From Arthrobacter sp. P2b (GTDB taxonomy: Bacteria; Actinomycetota; Actinomycetes; Actinomycetales; Micrococcaceae), in contig NZ_FVZL01000008.1 in the NCBI RefSeq assembly GCF_900168295.1, positions 1 through 64,000 on the forward strand: a stretch of 64,000 nt of DNA, given 5' to 3'. Position 1 is the stretch's first letter; the number at the start of each line of letters is the position of its first letter. Below the pieces are notes generated by a model. It was given only the letters and a program-made list of their open reading frames with translations. It did not search any database and had not been told where the DNA came from. The position numbers and the translations under genes were made by a program. Positions 28,056 to 36,585 of this stretch are shown here, in pieces.

Positions 28056-28882
28056 CAGTTCGCCGCTTCCGCATTTCCGGGTGTGGGGCTGTGGAAGATC
28101 GATGTCTTGCCGGAGACGGAGTTCGTCCGGACCAGCATGAGCTGCCCGTCAGGACCTGCAATGGTCTCCACCTTTCCGCCCACCTGCGCATAGTGCTGGT
28201 CGTCGATGACCACGGCCCCGCTGGCAGACTTGGCCACGATGTCCACGCCTACATTGTGCGGCAGCCGGACGGTGAGGTCGCCGGAAACCGAGTTGGAGCC
28301 AAAGTCGTGCGTGAAGTCCTGCAGGTCGAAGCTCAGGTGCCCGCTGACGGTGTTTGCCCGGACATGGGTGAAGCGGCCGGAGGCCGTCACCTCCCCGGAA
28401 ACGCTCTTGGCGGTCAGGACGCCGGCGTGGTTCCGGGCAGCAACCTCTCCGCTGACGGTGTTGACATGCAATTCACCGCCTGTGCCGTTCGCCATGACGG
28501 AGCCGGAGACGGTATTCAGCCGGGTATTGCCGGTAACCCCGGAGACCAGGCCGTCGCCACTGACGATTCCGGCTTCGACGTCAACGTTCTCCGGAACGGC
28601 GATGCTGATCACGGCCGAGTTCTCGCTGTTGTGGCTCACCGCTCCCATGAGGTTCTTGAACCAGCCCTGGGCACCGTGAAGCTGGTGCCGGACTTCCAGC
28701 CTGCCGTTGCTGATGGAAACCGCCACGGGGTCTCCATGGACCTCGGCGATTTCAATGCGGGCAACGGGTTCCTGGTGGGTCATGACGTCGAACCGCCCGC
28801 GGACCATGCCCAGCTTCAACGACGTCACGCCGTCGACGTCGATGGTTTGCGGGCTGGTGACAGTCCAGTTCTGCTCAGACAT
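28055..28882 (-). CDS. DUF4097 family beta-strand repeat protein
   Basis: This 275-residue protein is built of short beta-strand repeats with the recurrent element N-[ST]-VSG (at least seven copies, for example LNTVSGSV, VNTVSGEV, ANTVSGHL), predicted to fold as a beta helix or solenoid. It has no signal peptide. GGAGGGG just upstream supports the ATG at 28882; an in-frame ATG at 28921 lacks this. In many bacteria such proteins accompany PadR or phage-shock-type envelope systems. The molecular role is unknown. Confidence 0.82.
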   Translation of the reverse strand: MSEQNWTVTSPQTIDVDGVTSLKLGMVRGRFDVMTHQEPVARIEIAEVHGDPVAVSISNGRLEVRHQLHGAQGWFKNLMGAVSHNSENSAVISIAVPENVDVEAGIVSGDGLVSGVTGNTRLNTVSGSVMANGTGGELHVNTVSGEVAARNHAGVLTAKSVSGEVTASGRFTHVRANTVSGHLSFDLQDFTHDFGSNSVSGDLTVRLPHNVGVDIVAKSASGAVVIDDQHYAQVGGKVETIAGPDGQLMLVRTNSVSGKTSIFHSPTPGNAEAAN

Positions 28883-28897
28883 GGCCCCTCCAAAAGG

Positions 28898-28957
28898 CGA
28901 TATATCGTGTGTAGGCTTCAACGGTACCGCTGCCGGAAGGGGTGGTCAAGATATATC
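28898..28957 (-). promoter_or_regulatory. Promoter with two flanking palindromic operators (likely PadR sites)
   Basis: On the minus strand TTGACC (28944-28949) and TACCGT (28921-28926) are 17 bases apart and drive the DUF4097-padR pair. The perfect palindrome CGATATATCG (28898-28907) sits between the promoter and the ribosome binding site, and GATATATC (28950-28957) abuts the -35. The two centres are 51 bases apart, close to five helical turns, which would suit cooperative or looped repression. Confidence 0.7.
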
Positions 28958-28966
28958 GCGAGTGGT

Positions 28967-29566
28967 TTAGGCCGGTGCGTCCAGTTTGAGCCACTGGAAC
29001 CAGCCGCGGTGCAGCACCAGCCACGCCATGAGCCCGTACCCGGCCTGGCCGGGAGTCCCACCGTTTGCCGCGAGGTCCTGGCGCCACTGCTCGTGGTTGA
29101 GGAGCGGTGAGAACGTGTCGACGTACAGGTGCTTTCGGCGGGTGGTGACATCCGCGAAGGCGGTGTTCAATTCATCCAGCCGGCGGTTCTGCGCCGGATC
29201 CAAAGTGGGCGGCGGCCCCACGACGAAAACCTCGATCCGGTTCTGCGAGGCCGAGTCCAGGATGTTTGCCAGGTTGAGCCGGCTCCGTGCAGTGGACAGG
29301 CCGAACTCGATGTCCCGGCCGGATAGCCCGATCACCAGGCGGTTTTCCGCCTGCGGGCTGAACCGCCGCCCCGCTTCTTCCAGCCAGCGCGCGGCCAGAC
29401 CCTCCGTCCCTTCCTGTGGACAGGGGAGGGCATAACTTTCCATCAGCATGCCGTCCTGGGGAGTGCGGGCAAGGACGCGGCCCAGCCAGCCGAGCGCCCG
29501 GGGATCTCCCAGTCCGGCGAGCAGTTCATCTCCTACAGCCGCAATACGCAGCTTCCTGTCTTCCAC
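28967..29566 (-). CDS. SGNH/GDSL-hydrolase-fold protein lacking the catalytic Ser and His
   Basis: The 199-residue protein follows the SGNH hydrolase pattern: strand 1 with RIAAVGDELLAGLGD, GLSGRDIEFG in the block II/III region, VVGPPPTLDP, and a C-terminal NGGTPGQAGYGLMAW. At block I the nucleophile position is Glu (GDEL in place of GDSL), and at block V the usual Asp-xx-His is absent. It is therefore probably not an esterase in the normal way. GTG at 29566 is preferred because GAGGA precedes it; ATG at 29647 would add 27 residues. Confidence 0.75.
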   Translation of the reverse strand: MEDRKLRIAAVGDELLAGLGDPRALGWLGRVLARTPQDGMLMESYALPCPQEGTEGLAARWLEEAGRRFSPQAENRLVIGLSGRDIEFGLSTARSRLNLANILDSASQNRIEVFVVGPPPTLDPAQNRRLDELNTAFADVTTRRKHLYVDTFSPLLNHEQWRQDLAANGGTPGQAGYGLMAWLVLHRGWFQWLKLDAPA

Positions 29567-29660
29567 ACGATCCTCTTTACTTCGATCCTGACTGGCCGCT
29601 GCCACCGTGGCGCCGCGGATGCGGGATAACGGGGCGGCGCTGTCCATCCATTAAACAGAA

Positions 29661-29702
29661 CTGCCCGGCCGGAGTCTGGTATTTCGACGTCCGGCCGGGC
29701 AG
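29661..29702 (-). terminator. Probable terminator of kgd
   Basis: CTGCCCGGCCGG and CCGGCCGGGCAG form a perfect 12-bp stem with an 18-base loop nine bases after the kgd stop. A T-rich stretch (TTCTGTTTAAT) follows on the minus strand. Confidence 0.65.
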
Positions 29703-29711
29703 CCTTACTGC

Positions 29712-32700
29712 TTACTTCCGTGCAAATGCCTGCTTCAGCAGAACATCCTGCTCCGCGGCGTGCCGCTTCATGGAACCGGCAGCCGTAGAGGCTGACGCAG
29801 GACGCGACACCAGGCGCACCCGGCGGTCAAGGGCGTCCGGCAGGTTCAGGCCGATGAACGGCCACGGTCCCTGGTTGGCAGGCTCGTCCTGGGCCCAGAC
29901 AACCTCGGCGTTCGGGTACTTGGCAAGTTCCGCGGCAATCTCGGCGTGCGGCAGCGGGTAAAGCTGCTCCACGCGGACGATCGCGGTGGTCTTGTCGCCG
30001 GTCTTCTGCCGGGTGGACAGAAGATCGTAGTACAGGCGGCCGGAGACCAGCAGGACGCGTTCGACGGCGTCTGCCGCCAGCTGCTCATGCTCCGGGATGA
30101 CCGGGCGGAACGTGCCGGTGGTGAAGTCCTCGACCGATGATGCAGCGGCCTTCAGGCGGAGGAGCTGCTTCGGCGTGAAGATGATCAGCGGCTTCCGCGG
30201 ACGGCTGTACGCCTGGCGGCGCAGGAGGTGGAAGTGCGAAGCAGCCGTGGTGGGGTTCGCCACGATCATGTTCTCTTCAGCACACAGCTGCAGGAAGCGC
30301 TCGATCCTGGCGGAGGAGTGGTCCGGGCCCTGGCCTTCGTAGCCGTGCGGAAGCATCAGCACCAGGGAGGAGCGCTGGCCCCACTTCTGCTCGGCCGACG
30401 AGATGAACTCGTCAATGATGGTCTGGGCGCCGTTGACGAAGTCACCGAACTGGGCTTCCCAGAGGACCAGCGCGTCCGGCCGTTCCACCGAGTAGCCGTA
30501 TTCGAAGCCCATGGCCGCGTATTCCGACAGCAGCGAATCGTAGATCCACAGCTTGGCCTGGTCATCGGAAAGGTTGCCCAGCGGCAGCCATTCCTTGCCG
30601 TTGGCGCGGTCATGGAACACGGCATGGCGCTGCACGAAGGTACCGCGGCGGGAGTCCTGGCCGGCAAGGCGTACGGGAACGCCTTCCATGATGAGTGAGC
30701 CAAAGGCCGCGATCTCGCCGAAGCCCCAGTCGATGCCGCCTTCACGGGACATCTGCTCACGCTTCTCGAGCAGCTGCTTCAGCTTGGCGTGGACCGTGAA
30801 GCCCTCGGGGATCTCCACGTGCGCCTTGCCGATCCGGGCCAGCGTCTCCGCCGAGATGGCCGTGGAGGCCGGGGCGCTGATGCTGGAGTCGGACTGCTGG
30901 GCGATGGGCCGCTCGATGTCCGATACTGCAGCGGAGTCTGCGGTGACAATCGGGATCGGGGACGTCTGCGCTGCGTGGGTCTCGGCGAAGACGCGTTCCA
31001 GCCGCTCCTGGTAGTCGCGGAGCAGCTGCTCTGCTTCTTCCTCGGTGATGTCGCCGCGTCCGATCAGGGATTCGGTGTACAGCTTGCGGACGGAGCGCTT
31101 GGCTTCGATGAGGTTGTACATCAGCGGCTGGGTCATCGAGGGGTCGTCGCCCTCGTTGTGGCCCCGGCGGCGGTAGCAGACCATGTCGATGACAACGTCC
31201 TTGTGGAAACGCTGGCGGAACTCGTAGGCGAGCTGGCCGATGCGGACCACAGCCTCGGGGTCGTCACCGTTCACGTGGAAGACCGGTGCCTGGATCATCT
31301 TGGCGACATCCGTGGAGTACGTGGAGGAACGCGAAGAGGACGGGGCGGTGGTGAAGCCCACCTGGTTGTTGACCACGATGTGGATGGTTCCACCGGTGCG
31401 GTAGCCGCGCAGCTGGGACAGGTTGAGCGTCTCAGCGACAACACCCTGGCCTGCGAAGGCGGCGTCGCCGTGGACCACGATGGGCAGGACGGGGAACGAT
31501 TCACCCTGGTCCAGGCGGTCCTGCTTGGCACGGACGATGCCTTCGAGCACGGGGTCAACGGCCTCCAGGTGGGAGGGGTTGGCGGCCAGGTAGACCTTGG
31601 TTTCCTTGCCGTTGTCCGACGTGAAGGTGCCCTCAGTACCCAGGTGGTACTTGACGTCGCCGGAACCCTGGACGGAGCGGGGGTCCTGGGTGCCTTCGAA
31701 CTCGCGGAACACCTGTGCGTAGGTCTTGCCGGCGATGTTCGTGAGCACGTTGAGGCGGCCACGGTGGGCCATGCCGATGGCGACTTCGTCGAGGCCGTCG
31801 TCGGCGGCGTCGGACATGATCGCGTCAAGCAGCGGAATCAGGGACTCGCCACCCTCCAGGGAGAAGCGCTTCTGGCCCACGAACTTGGTCTGCAGGAACG
31901 TTTCGAAGGCTTCCGCGGCGTTCAGCTTGGAAACGATCCGGAGCTGCTCTTCACGGCTCGGCTTGGAGTACGGGTGCTCCAGCTGGTCCTGGAACCACTT
32001 GCGCTCGGCAGGCTCCTGGATGTGCATGTATTCGATGCCGGTGGTGCGGCAGTAGGCGTCACGCAGGACACCCAGGATGTCGCGGAACTTCAGCTGCGGC
32101 TTGCCGCCGAAGCCACCGGTGGGCCATTCACGGTCCAGGTCCCACAGGGTGAGCCCATAGGTCAGGACGTCCAGGTCAGGGTGCTTGCGCTGAACGTATT
32201 CGAGGGGATCGGTGTCCGCCATCAGGTGTCCGCGGACGCGGTAGGAGTGAATCAGCTGCTGGATCCGGGCCACCTTGTTGATTTCGTCGGCCGGGTCCAC
32301 CTGCTTGTCGGCGCTCCACCGGACAGGCTCGTACGGGATCCGGAGGGCTTCGAAGATCTCGTCGTAGAAGTTCTGTGCCCCGAGCAGGAGCTGGTGGACG
32401 AGCTTCAGGAACTCGCCGCTGCCGGCACCCTGGATGACGCGGTGGTCGTACGTCGACGTGAGCGTAAGGACCTTGCTGATGGCATTCTGGGCGATGATCT
32501 TCTCGCTGGCGCCCTGGAATTCAGCGGGGTAGTCAAGGGCGCCGACGCCGATGATGGCGGCCTGGCCCTTGGAGAGGCGGGGTACCGAGTGGACGGTGCC
32601 GATGCCGCCCGGGTTGGTCAGTGAAACAGTGGTGCCCTGGTGGTCCTCTGCGGTGAGCTTGCCGTTGCGGGCACGCTTGATGAGGTCCTCGTAGGTGTGC

Positions 32701-33518
32701 CAGAACTCGGCAAAGTTAAGGGTTTCGGCCTTCTTGATGTTCGGAACCATCAGCAGGCGGGTCCCGTCGGGCTTGGGCATGTCGATGGCGATGCCGAAGT
32801 TGACGTGGGCGGGCTGGACAGCCGAAGGCTTGCCGTCCACCTCGTCGTAGTACACGTTCATGGAGGGGAACTGCGACAGGGCACGGATCACGGCGTAGCC
32901 GATGAGGTGCGTGAAGGAGACCTTGCCGCCGCGTGCCCGGGCGAGGTTGGAGTTGATGACCACACGGTTGTCGATCAGCAGCTTGGCAGGAATGGCCCGG
33001 ACGCTGGTGGCGGTGGGCACCTCGAGGCTGGTGACCATGTTCGTGGCAATCGCCTTGGCCGGTCCGCGGAGGACGGAGACGACGTCTTCCTCGGGAGCGG
33101 TGGGGGCCTTGACATTCTTAGGCAGCTGCGCGGGGATCGGCTGGGATCCGGTAGCGCCCTCGGTCTTCTTGCCGCCGTCGCGGGCTACGGTGGCGGGAGC
33201 CTTCTTCACCGGTGCCGGGGCGGGTGCGGCAGCGGCCGGCGGAGCCGGGGGAGCGGCCGGAGCTGCGGCCGGCGACGGTGCCGGTGCTGCAGGAGCCGCG
33301 TTCACGATGGGCATCTGCCGGGTGGGAGGGTTGGCCGTGGCCTGTCCCGAATTTCCGTTGGAAGAAGAACTGCTGCCCGAGTCGAACGATTCAAACAGCG
33401 GCCACCACTTGGCATCCACAGCGTTCTTGTCCTGCTGGTACTGCTCGTACAGTTCGTCAACGAGCCACTCGTTTCCGCCAAATTCCTCTGGTAGACGGTG
33501 GCTTGGCTGCTCTGGCAC
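29712..33518 (-). CDS. kgd: Multifunctional 2-oxoglutarate metabolism enzyme (E2-E1 fusion)
   Basis: Kgd is the actinobacterial fusion that supplies both the succinyltransferase and thiamine-dependent 2-oxoglutarate dehydrogenase activities of the TCA cycle. The 1268-residue protein has an N-terminal helix (NEWLVDELYEQYQ), an Ala/Pro linker to about residue 110, an E2 catalytic domain with TYDHRVIQGAGSGEF, and an E1 domain with GMAHRGRLNVLTN, HGDAAFAGQG and the ThDP motif HVNGDDPEAV. There is no lipoyl domain, as usual in this family. GTG 33518 (VPEQPSHRLPEEF) is preferred over ATG 33563 on family resemblance and an upstream AAGAGG. Confidence 0.95.
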   Translation of the reverse strand: MPEQPSHRLPEEFGGNEWLVDELYEQYQQDKNAVDAKWWPLFESFDSGSSSSSNGNSGQATANPPTRQMPIVNAAPAAPAPSPAAAPAAPPAPPAAAAPAPAPVKKAPATVARDGGKKTEGATGSQPIPAQLPKNVKAPTAPEEDVVSVLRGPAKAIATNMVTSLEVPTATSVRAIPAKLLIDNRVVINSNLARARGGKVSFTHLIGYAVIRALSQFPSMNVYYDEVDGKPSAVQPAHVNFGIAIDMPKPDGTRLLMVPNIKKAETLNFAEFWHTYEDLIKRARNGKLTAEDHQGTTVSLTNPGGIGTVHSVPRLSKGQAAIIGVGALDYPAEFQGASEKIIAQNAISKVLTLTSTYDHRVIQGAGSGEFLKLVHQLLLGAQNFYDEIFEALRIPYEPVRWSADKQVDPADEINKVARIQQLIHSYRVRGHLMADTDPLEYVQRKHPDLDVLTYGLTLWDLDREWPTGGFGGKPQLKFRDILGVLRDAYCRTTGIEYMHIQEPAERKWFQDQLEHPYSKPSREEQLRIVSKLNAAEAFETFLQTKFVGQKRFSLEGGESLIPLLDAIMSDAADDGLDEVAIGMAHRGRLNVLTNIAGKTYAQVFREFEGTQDPRSVQGSGDVKYHLGTEGTFTSDNGKETKVYLAANPSHLEAVDPVLEGIVRAKQDRLDQGESFPVLPIVVHGDAAFAGQGVVAETLNLSQLRGYRTGGTIHIVVNNQVGFTTAPSSSRSSTYSTDVAKMIQAPVFHVNGDDPEAVVRIGQLAYEFRQRFHKDVVIDMVCYRRRGHNEGDDPSMTQPLMYNLIEAKRSVRKLYTESLIGRGDITEEEAEQLLRDYQERLERVFAETHAAQTSPIPIVTADSAAVSDIERPIAQQSDSSISAPASTAISAETLARIGKAHVEIPEGFTVHAKLKQLLEKREQMSREGGIDWGFGEIAAFGSLIMEGVPVRLAGQDSRRGTFVQRHAVFHDRANGKEWLPLGNLSDDQAKLWIYDSLLSEYAAMGFEYGYSVERPDALVLWEAQFGDFVNGAQTIIDEFISSAEQKWGQRSSLVLMLPHGYEGQGPDHSSARIERFLQLCAEENMIVANPTTAASHFHLLRRQAYSRPRKPLIIFTPKQLLRLKAAASSVEDFTTGTFRPVIPEHEQLAADAVERVLLVSGRLYYDLLSTRQKTGDKTTAIVRVEQLYPLPHAEIAAELAKYPNAEVVWAQDEPANQGPWPFIGLNLPDALDRRVRLVSRPASASTAAGSMKRHAAEQDVLLKQAFARK

Positions 33519-33791
33519 TTGAAATACGCCTCTTCCATGAGTTTGATTTCTCTCCGGCCCCACGGTGCTTCAGCACTACGTTCGAACCAGTCTCTGCGTC
33601 CTCTGAACCCAGACGTTTGCAAGTCTAGTGAGCATGTCGTCTTAACTGCCAATAAGGGTGACCCAAATCATGAAGTGACGCGCCAAGGGCTGAATATGGC
33701 GGCCGGACGCGTCTCAACGGGCGGTTTGTGGGTAAGGGAATCCGCCGCTCCAGCCCGTCCTTCGCCCGCCGGGACAGGCCACCTGCTCCTG
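33519..33791. promoter_or_regulatory. Region upstream of kgd
   Basis: No gene is supported here. A possible minus-strand -10 for kgd is TAGACT at 33622-33627, with TTGGCA 19 bases further upstream (33647-33652), giving an untranslated leader of roughly 100 bases. The plus-strand part leads into the promoter of the downstream transport genes. Confidence 0.35.
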
Positions 33792-34055
33792 TAGACTGAA
33801 ATTCTTATGGACAGTAAATCTAGGTGCCGGCCTGGGGGCTGTCAGCGGAGCACGAAGAACAGCGCCGCACAGTCCACCCGCAGAGCCGGCAAACCCCGAA
33901 CACGCGCCCATCACCCACCAGCGGCCAAGCCGGCCGCAGCCCGCAAGGAAAGAGCGTCGGTTCCTGCCGACCATCCTCCGCCGGGCAGATATTCCAGCAT
34001 CCGCAATCCGCGTAAGGCCGGTGCACAGCTCGACGCCCTCCAGGCGGGATGCTGA
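33792..34055 (+). other. Long structured leader with possible Pro/Arg-rich upstream ORF before the CNNM pair
   Basis: TAGACT at 33792-33797 is a plausible -10, giving a leader of about 250 bases. It contains several pairable elements: TGCCGGC with GCCGGCA enclosing GCTGT/ACAGC, then GCGGCC/GGCCGC, then GTCGG/CCGAC. An open frame from ATG 33807 encodes 82 residues rich in Pro, Ala and Arg and stops immediately before the ATG at 34056, in the same frame. I could not match it to a known riboswitch; whether the frame is translated is unknown. Confidence 0.4.
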
Positions 34056-35393
34056 ATGGAATGGCTACTCCTTGCAGCAGGTCTGCTGCTCATCGCCGGT
34101 ACAGGTTTCTTTGTTGCCGTTGAGTTCTCCCTCATCGCCCTCGACCAGCCCACCGTCCAGCGCGCGGTGGACGACGGCGACACCGGCGCCGTTGCCCTGC
34201 TCACCTGCCTGAAGTCCCTGTCGACGCAGCTCTCCAGCTGCCAGCTGGGCATTACCCTCACCACCCTGCTCACGGGCTACGTCATGGAGCCCTCGGTGGG
34301 CCGGCTCCTCGAAGCCCCGCTGGCCGCCGTCGGACTTCCCGACGTGGCCGTGGCGTCCATCTCGCTGGTCCTGGCAATGGTGATTGCCACCCTGCTCTCG
34401 ATGCTCCTGGGCGAGCTGGTTCCCAAGAACATGGCCATCGCCTTGTCCTTCCCCGTAGGTAAGGCCCTGGCGCGGCCCCAGCTGATCTTCACTGCCATCT
34501 TCAAGCCGGCGATTGTGGTGCTCAACGGCTTCTCCAACAAAGTGCTCAACGTTTTCGGCTTGGAGGCCAAGGAAGAGATCTCCGGGGCACGCACCCCGGC
34601 GGAGCTTGCTTCGCTGGTCCGCCGCTCGGCGGCGATGGGAACGCTCGACGCCGGCACGGCCAACTTCATTGCGCGCACCTTGAACTTTTCCACCAGGACG
34701 GCAGCGGACGTTATGACGCCCCGCATCCGGGTGGAAACGATCGACGCGGACCAGCCTGTTTCTGACATCGTGGCTGCCGCACGCAGGACGGGGTACTCAC
34801 GGTTCCCCGTCATCGGTGACTCCGCGGACGATATCCGCGGCCTGGTCCACGTCAAGAAGGCCGTGGCGGTTCCGTCCGAGCGCCGGCAAAACCTGGAAGC
34901 CGGCGCCATCATGACAGAGGTGCTCCGGGTCCCCGAGACCATCCACCTTGACGCCCTGCTCGCCGAACTCCGCGAAGGGAACCTGCAGCTCGCCGTCGTC
35001 CTGGACGAGTACGGCGGGACCGCCGGCATCGCAACCCTGGAGGACCTGGTGGAGGAGATCGTCGGTGAAGTGGCTGATGAACACGACAAGGTCCGCCCGG
35101 GTCTGCTGCAAAGCGCGTCCGGCGACTGGTACTTCCCCGGACTGCTGCGTCCGGACGAACTGTCCGAACAGATTCCGGGACTGACCGTCCCCGACGAAGC
35201 AGCCTACGAAACCGTGGGCGGCTACGTCATGAGCAAGCTGGGCCGGATCGCCGCGGTGGGGGACACCGTGCCGGTTGGCGGCGGAACCCTCAGCGTCACC
35301 AGGATGGACGGCCGCCGGATCGACCGGATCTGCTTCCGGCCGGCCGGTCCGGAAGCCGGGACCATGGACACCAGCGACAGGATTGAACGATGA
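34056..35393 (+). CDS. Hemolysin C/CNNM-family transport protein (DUF21-CBS-CorC), first copy
   Basis: This 445-residue membrane protein has an N-terminal DUF21 domain (about four helices, residues 1-180), a CBS pair (beginning DVMTPRIRVETIDADQ, with the second near LAVVLDEYGGTAGIATLEDLVEEIVGE), and a C-terminal CorC_HlyC domain. CNNM/CorC homologues are implicated in Mg2+ or Co2+ efflux; the substrate here is inferred. It overlaps its downstream paralogue by ATGA. A long structured leader precedes it. Confidence 0.9.
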   Translation: MEWLLLAAGLLLIAGTGFFVAVEFSLIALDQPTVQRAVDDGDTGAVALLTCLKSLSTQLSSCQLGITLTTLLTGYVMEPSVGRLLEAPLAAVGLPDVAVASISLVLAMVIATLLSMLLGELVPKNMAIALSFPVGKALARPQLIFTAIFKPAIVVLNGFSNKVLNVFGLEAKEEISGARTPAELASLVRRSAAMGTLDAGTANFIARTLNFSTRTAADVMTPRIRVETIDADQPVSDIVAAARRTGYSRFPVIGDSADDIRGLVHVKKAVAVPSERRQNLEAGAIMTEVLRVPETIHLDALLAELREGNLQLAVVLDEYGGTAGIATLEDLVEEIVGEVADEHDKVRPGLLQSASGDWYFPGLLRPDELSEQIPGLTVPDEAAYETVGGYVMSKLGRIAAVGDTVPVGGGTLSVTRMDGRRIDRICFRPAGPEAGTMDTSDRIER

Positions 35394-36460
35394 GCGACTG
35401 GGCCGGAATCCTCTGGCTGGGCGTCCTGCTCCTGGGAAATGCCTTCTTCGTGGCAGCTGAATTCGCTGTCATGTCCGCGAGGCGCAGCCAGATCGAGCCC
35501 CTCGCGGAGAGCGGCTCCAAACGCGCGCAAACCACCCTCAAGGCCATGGAAAACGTGTCGCTCATGCTGGCGTGTGCACAGCTCGGCATCACAGTCTGTT
35601 CGCTGCTGATCCTGTTGGTGGCAGAACCTGCCATCCACCACCTGCTGGCCTACCCGCTGGAAATGGTGGGACTGCCCATGGAGGTGGCCGACGTGGCAGC
35701 CTTCGCCGTGGCACTGATGCTGGTGACATTCCTGCACGTGACCTTCGGCGAGATGGTGCCGAAGAACATCTCGGTGTCCGTCGCGGACAAGGCGGCCTTG
35801 TTCCTGGCGCCGCCGCTCATGTTCATCGCCCGGCTGGTGCACCCGGTGATTTCCGTCCTCAACTGGTCGGCAAACCACATCCTCAAGCTGCTGCGGATCG
35901 AGCCCAAGGACGAGGTGAACTCCTCGTTCACCCTTGAGGAGGTGCAGTCCATCGTCCAGGAGTCCACCCGCCACGGCCTGGTGGACGACGACGCCGGGCT
36001 GATTAACGGTGCCCTGGAATTTTCGGAGCACACCGCCGCTGACATCATGGTGCCGCTCGGGAATCTGGTCATGCTGAAGGCCGCCACCACTCCGGTGGAG
36101 TTTGAGAAGGCCGTTAGCCGCACCGGCTTCTCCCGGTTCCCGATGCTTGATGATGAGGACATGCTTTACGGTTACCTGCACGTGAAGGACGTCCTGTCCA
36201 TCCCGGAGCAGGCGTACGGGCTTCCCATCGCCGAAAGCCGCATCCGGTCGCTGGCGAACCTTGCCCTGGATGACGAAATCGAAAAGGCGATGTATGTCAT
36301 GCAGCGCACAGGTTCGCACCTTGCCCGGGTCATCGGTCCTGACGGCAATACGCAGGGAGTGCTGTTCCTGGAGGACGTCATCGAACAGCTCGTGGGCGAG
36401 ATCCGGGACGCCACCCAAGCCACGGGGATCCGGCGCCTGGGACAACCCAACGGAGGATAA
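35390..36460 (+). CDS. Hemolysin C/CNNM-family transport protein, second copy
   Basis: The 356-residue paralogue has the DUF21 domain with four helices (AEFAVMSARRSQIEPLAESG near the start) and a CBS pair (ADIMVPLGNLVMLKAATTP, then VLFLEDVIEQLVGEI). It ends without the CorC_HlyC domain, so it is about 90 residues shorter than the first copy. The four-base overlap implies coupled translation, and the two may form a hetero-oligomer. Tandem pairs like this are common in actinobacteria. Confidence 0.9.
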   Translation: MSDWAGILWLGVLLLGNAFFVAAEFAVMSARRSQIEPLAESGSKRAQTTLKAMENVSLMLACAQLGITVCSLLILLVAEPAIHHLLAYPLEMVGLPMEVADVAAFAVALMLVTFLHVTFGEMVPKNISVSVADKAALFLAPPLMFIARLVHPVISVLNWSANHILKLLRIEPKDEVNSSFTLEEVQSIVQESTRHGLVDDDAGLINGALEFSEHTAADIMVPLGNLVMLKAATTPVEFEKAVSRTGFSRFPMLDDEDMLYGYLHVKDVLSIPEQAYGLPIAESRIRSLANLALDDEIEKAMYVMQRTGSHLARVIGPDGNTQGVLFLEDVIEQLVGEIRDATQATGIRRLGQPNGG

Positions 36461-36510
36461 CGCTGGTGCCCTTCCCGGCCGACCGGGAAGGGCGCCTCTC
36501 CATTGCCGGA

Positions 36511-36537
36511 CCTAAATAGGAATGATTCCCATTTAGG
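36511..36537. promoter_or_regulatory. 27-bp near-perfect palindrome, likely Zur box
   Basis: Arms CCTAAATAGGAAT and ATTCCCATTTAGG are separated by one base and differ from perfect symmetry at one position. The core GGAATGATTCCC resembles the AATGATTTTCA-type Zur operator. A TATAAA at 36538-36543 follows directly, so bound repressor would block the znu promoter. The zur gene lies at the end of the same cluster. Confidence 0.82.
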
Positions 36538-36585
36538 TATAAACTGAACTGGTTGTTTTCCGTCCCCAGTGAACTGAGGTTTTTC

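Noticed and set aside
30789..32624. 611-codon plus-strand frame opposite kgd
   Set aside because: Antisense to the conserved E1 domain of kgd; low-complexity Val/Gly-rich translation without motifs.
35222..36445. 407-codon minus-strand frame opposite the second CNNM gene
   Set aside because: Antisense to a conserved transporter; His/Gln/Arg-rich translation typical of a shadow frame.
36553..36585. Extension of znuA to a TTG start
   Set aside because: It lies at the predicted mRNA start and has no ribosome binding site, whereas GTG 36586 has TGAGG at good spacing and gives a normal lipoprotein signal.
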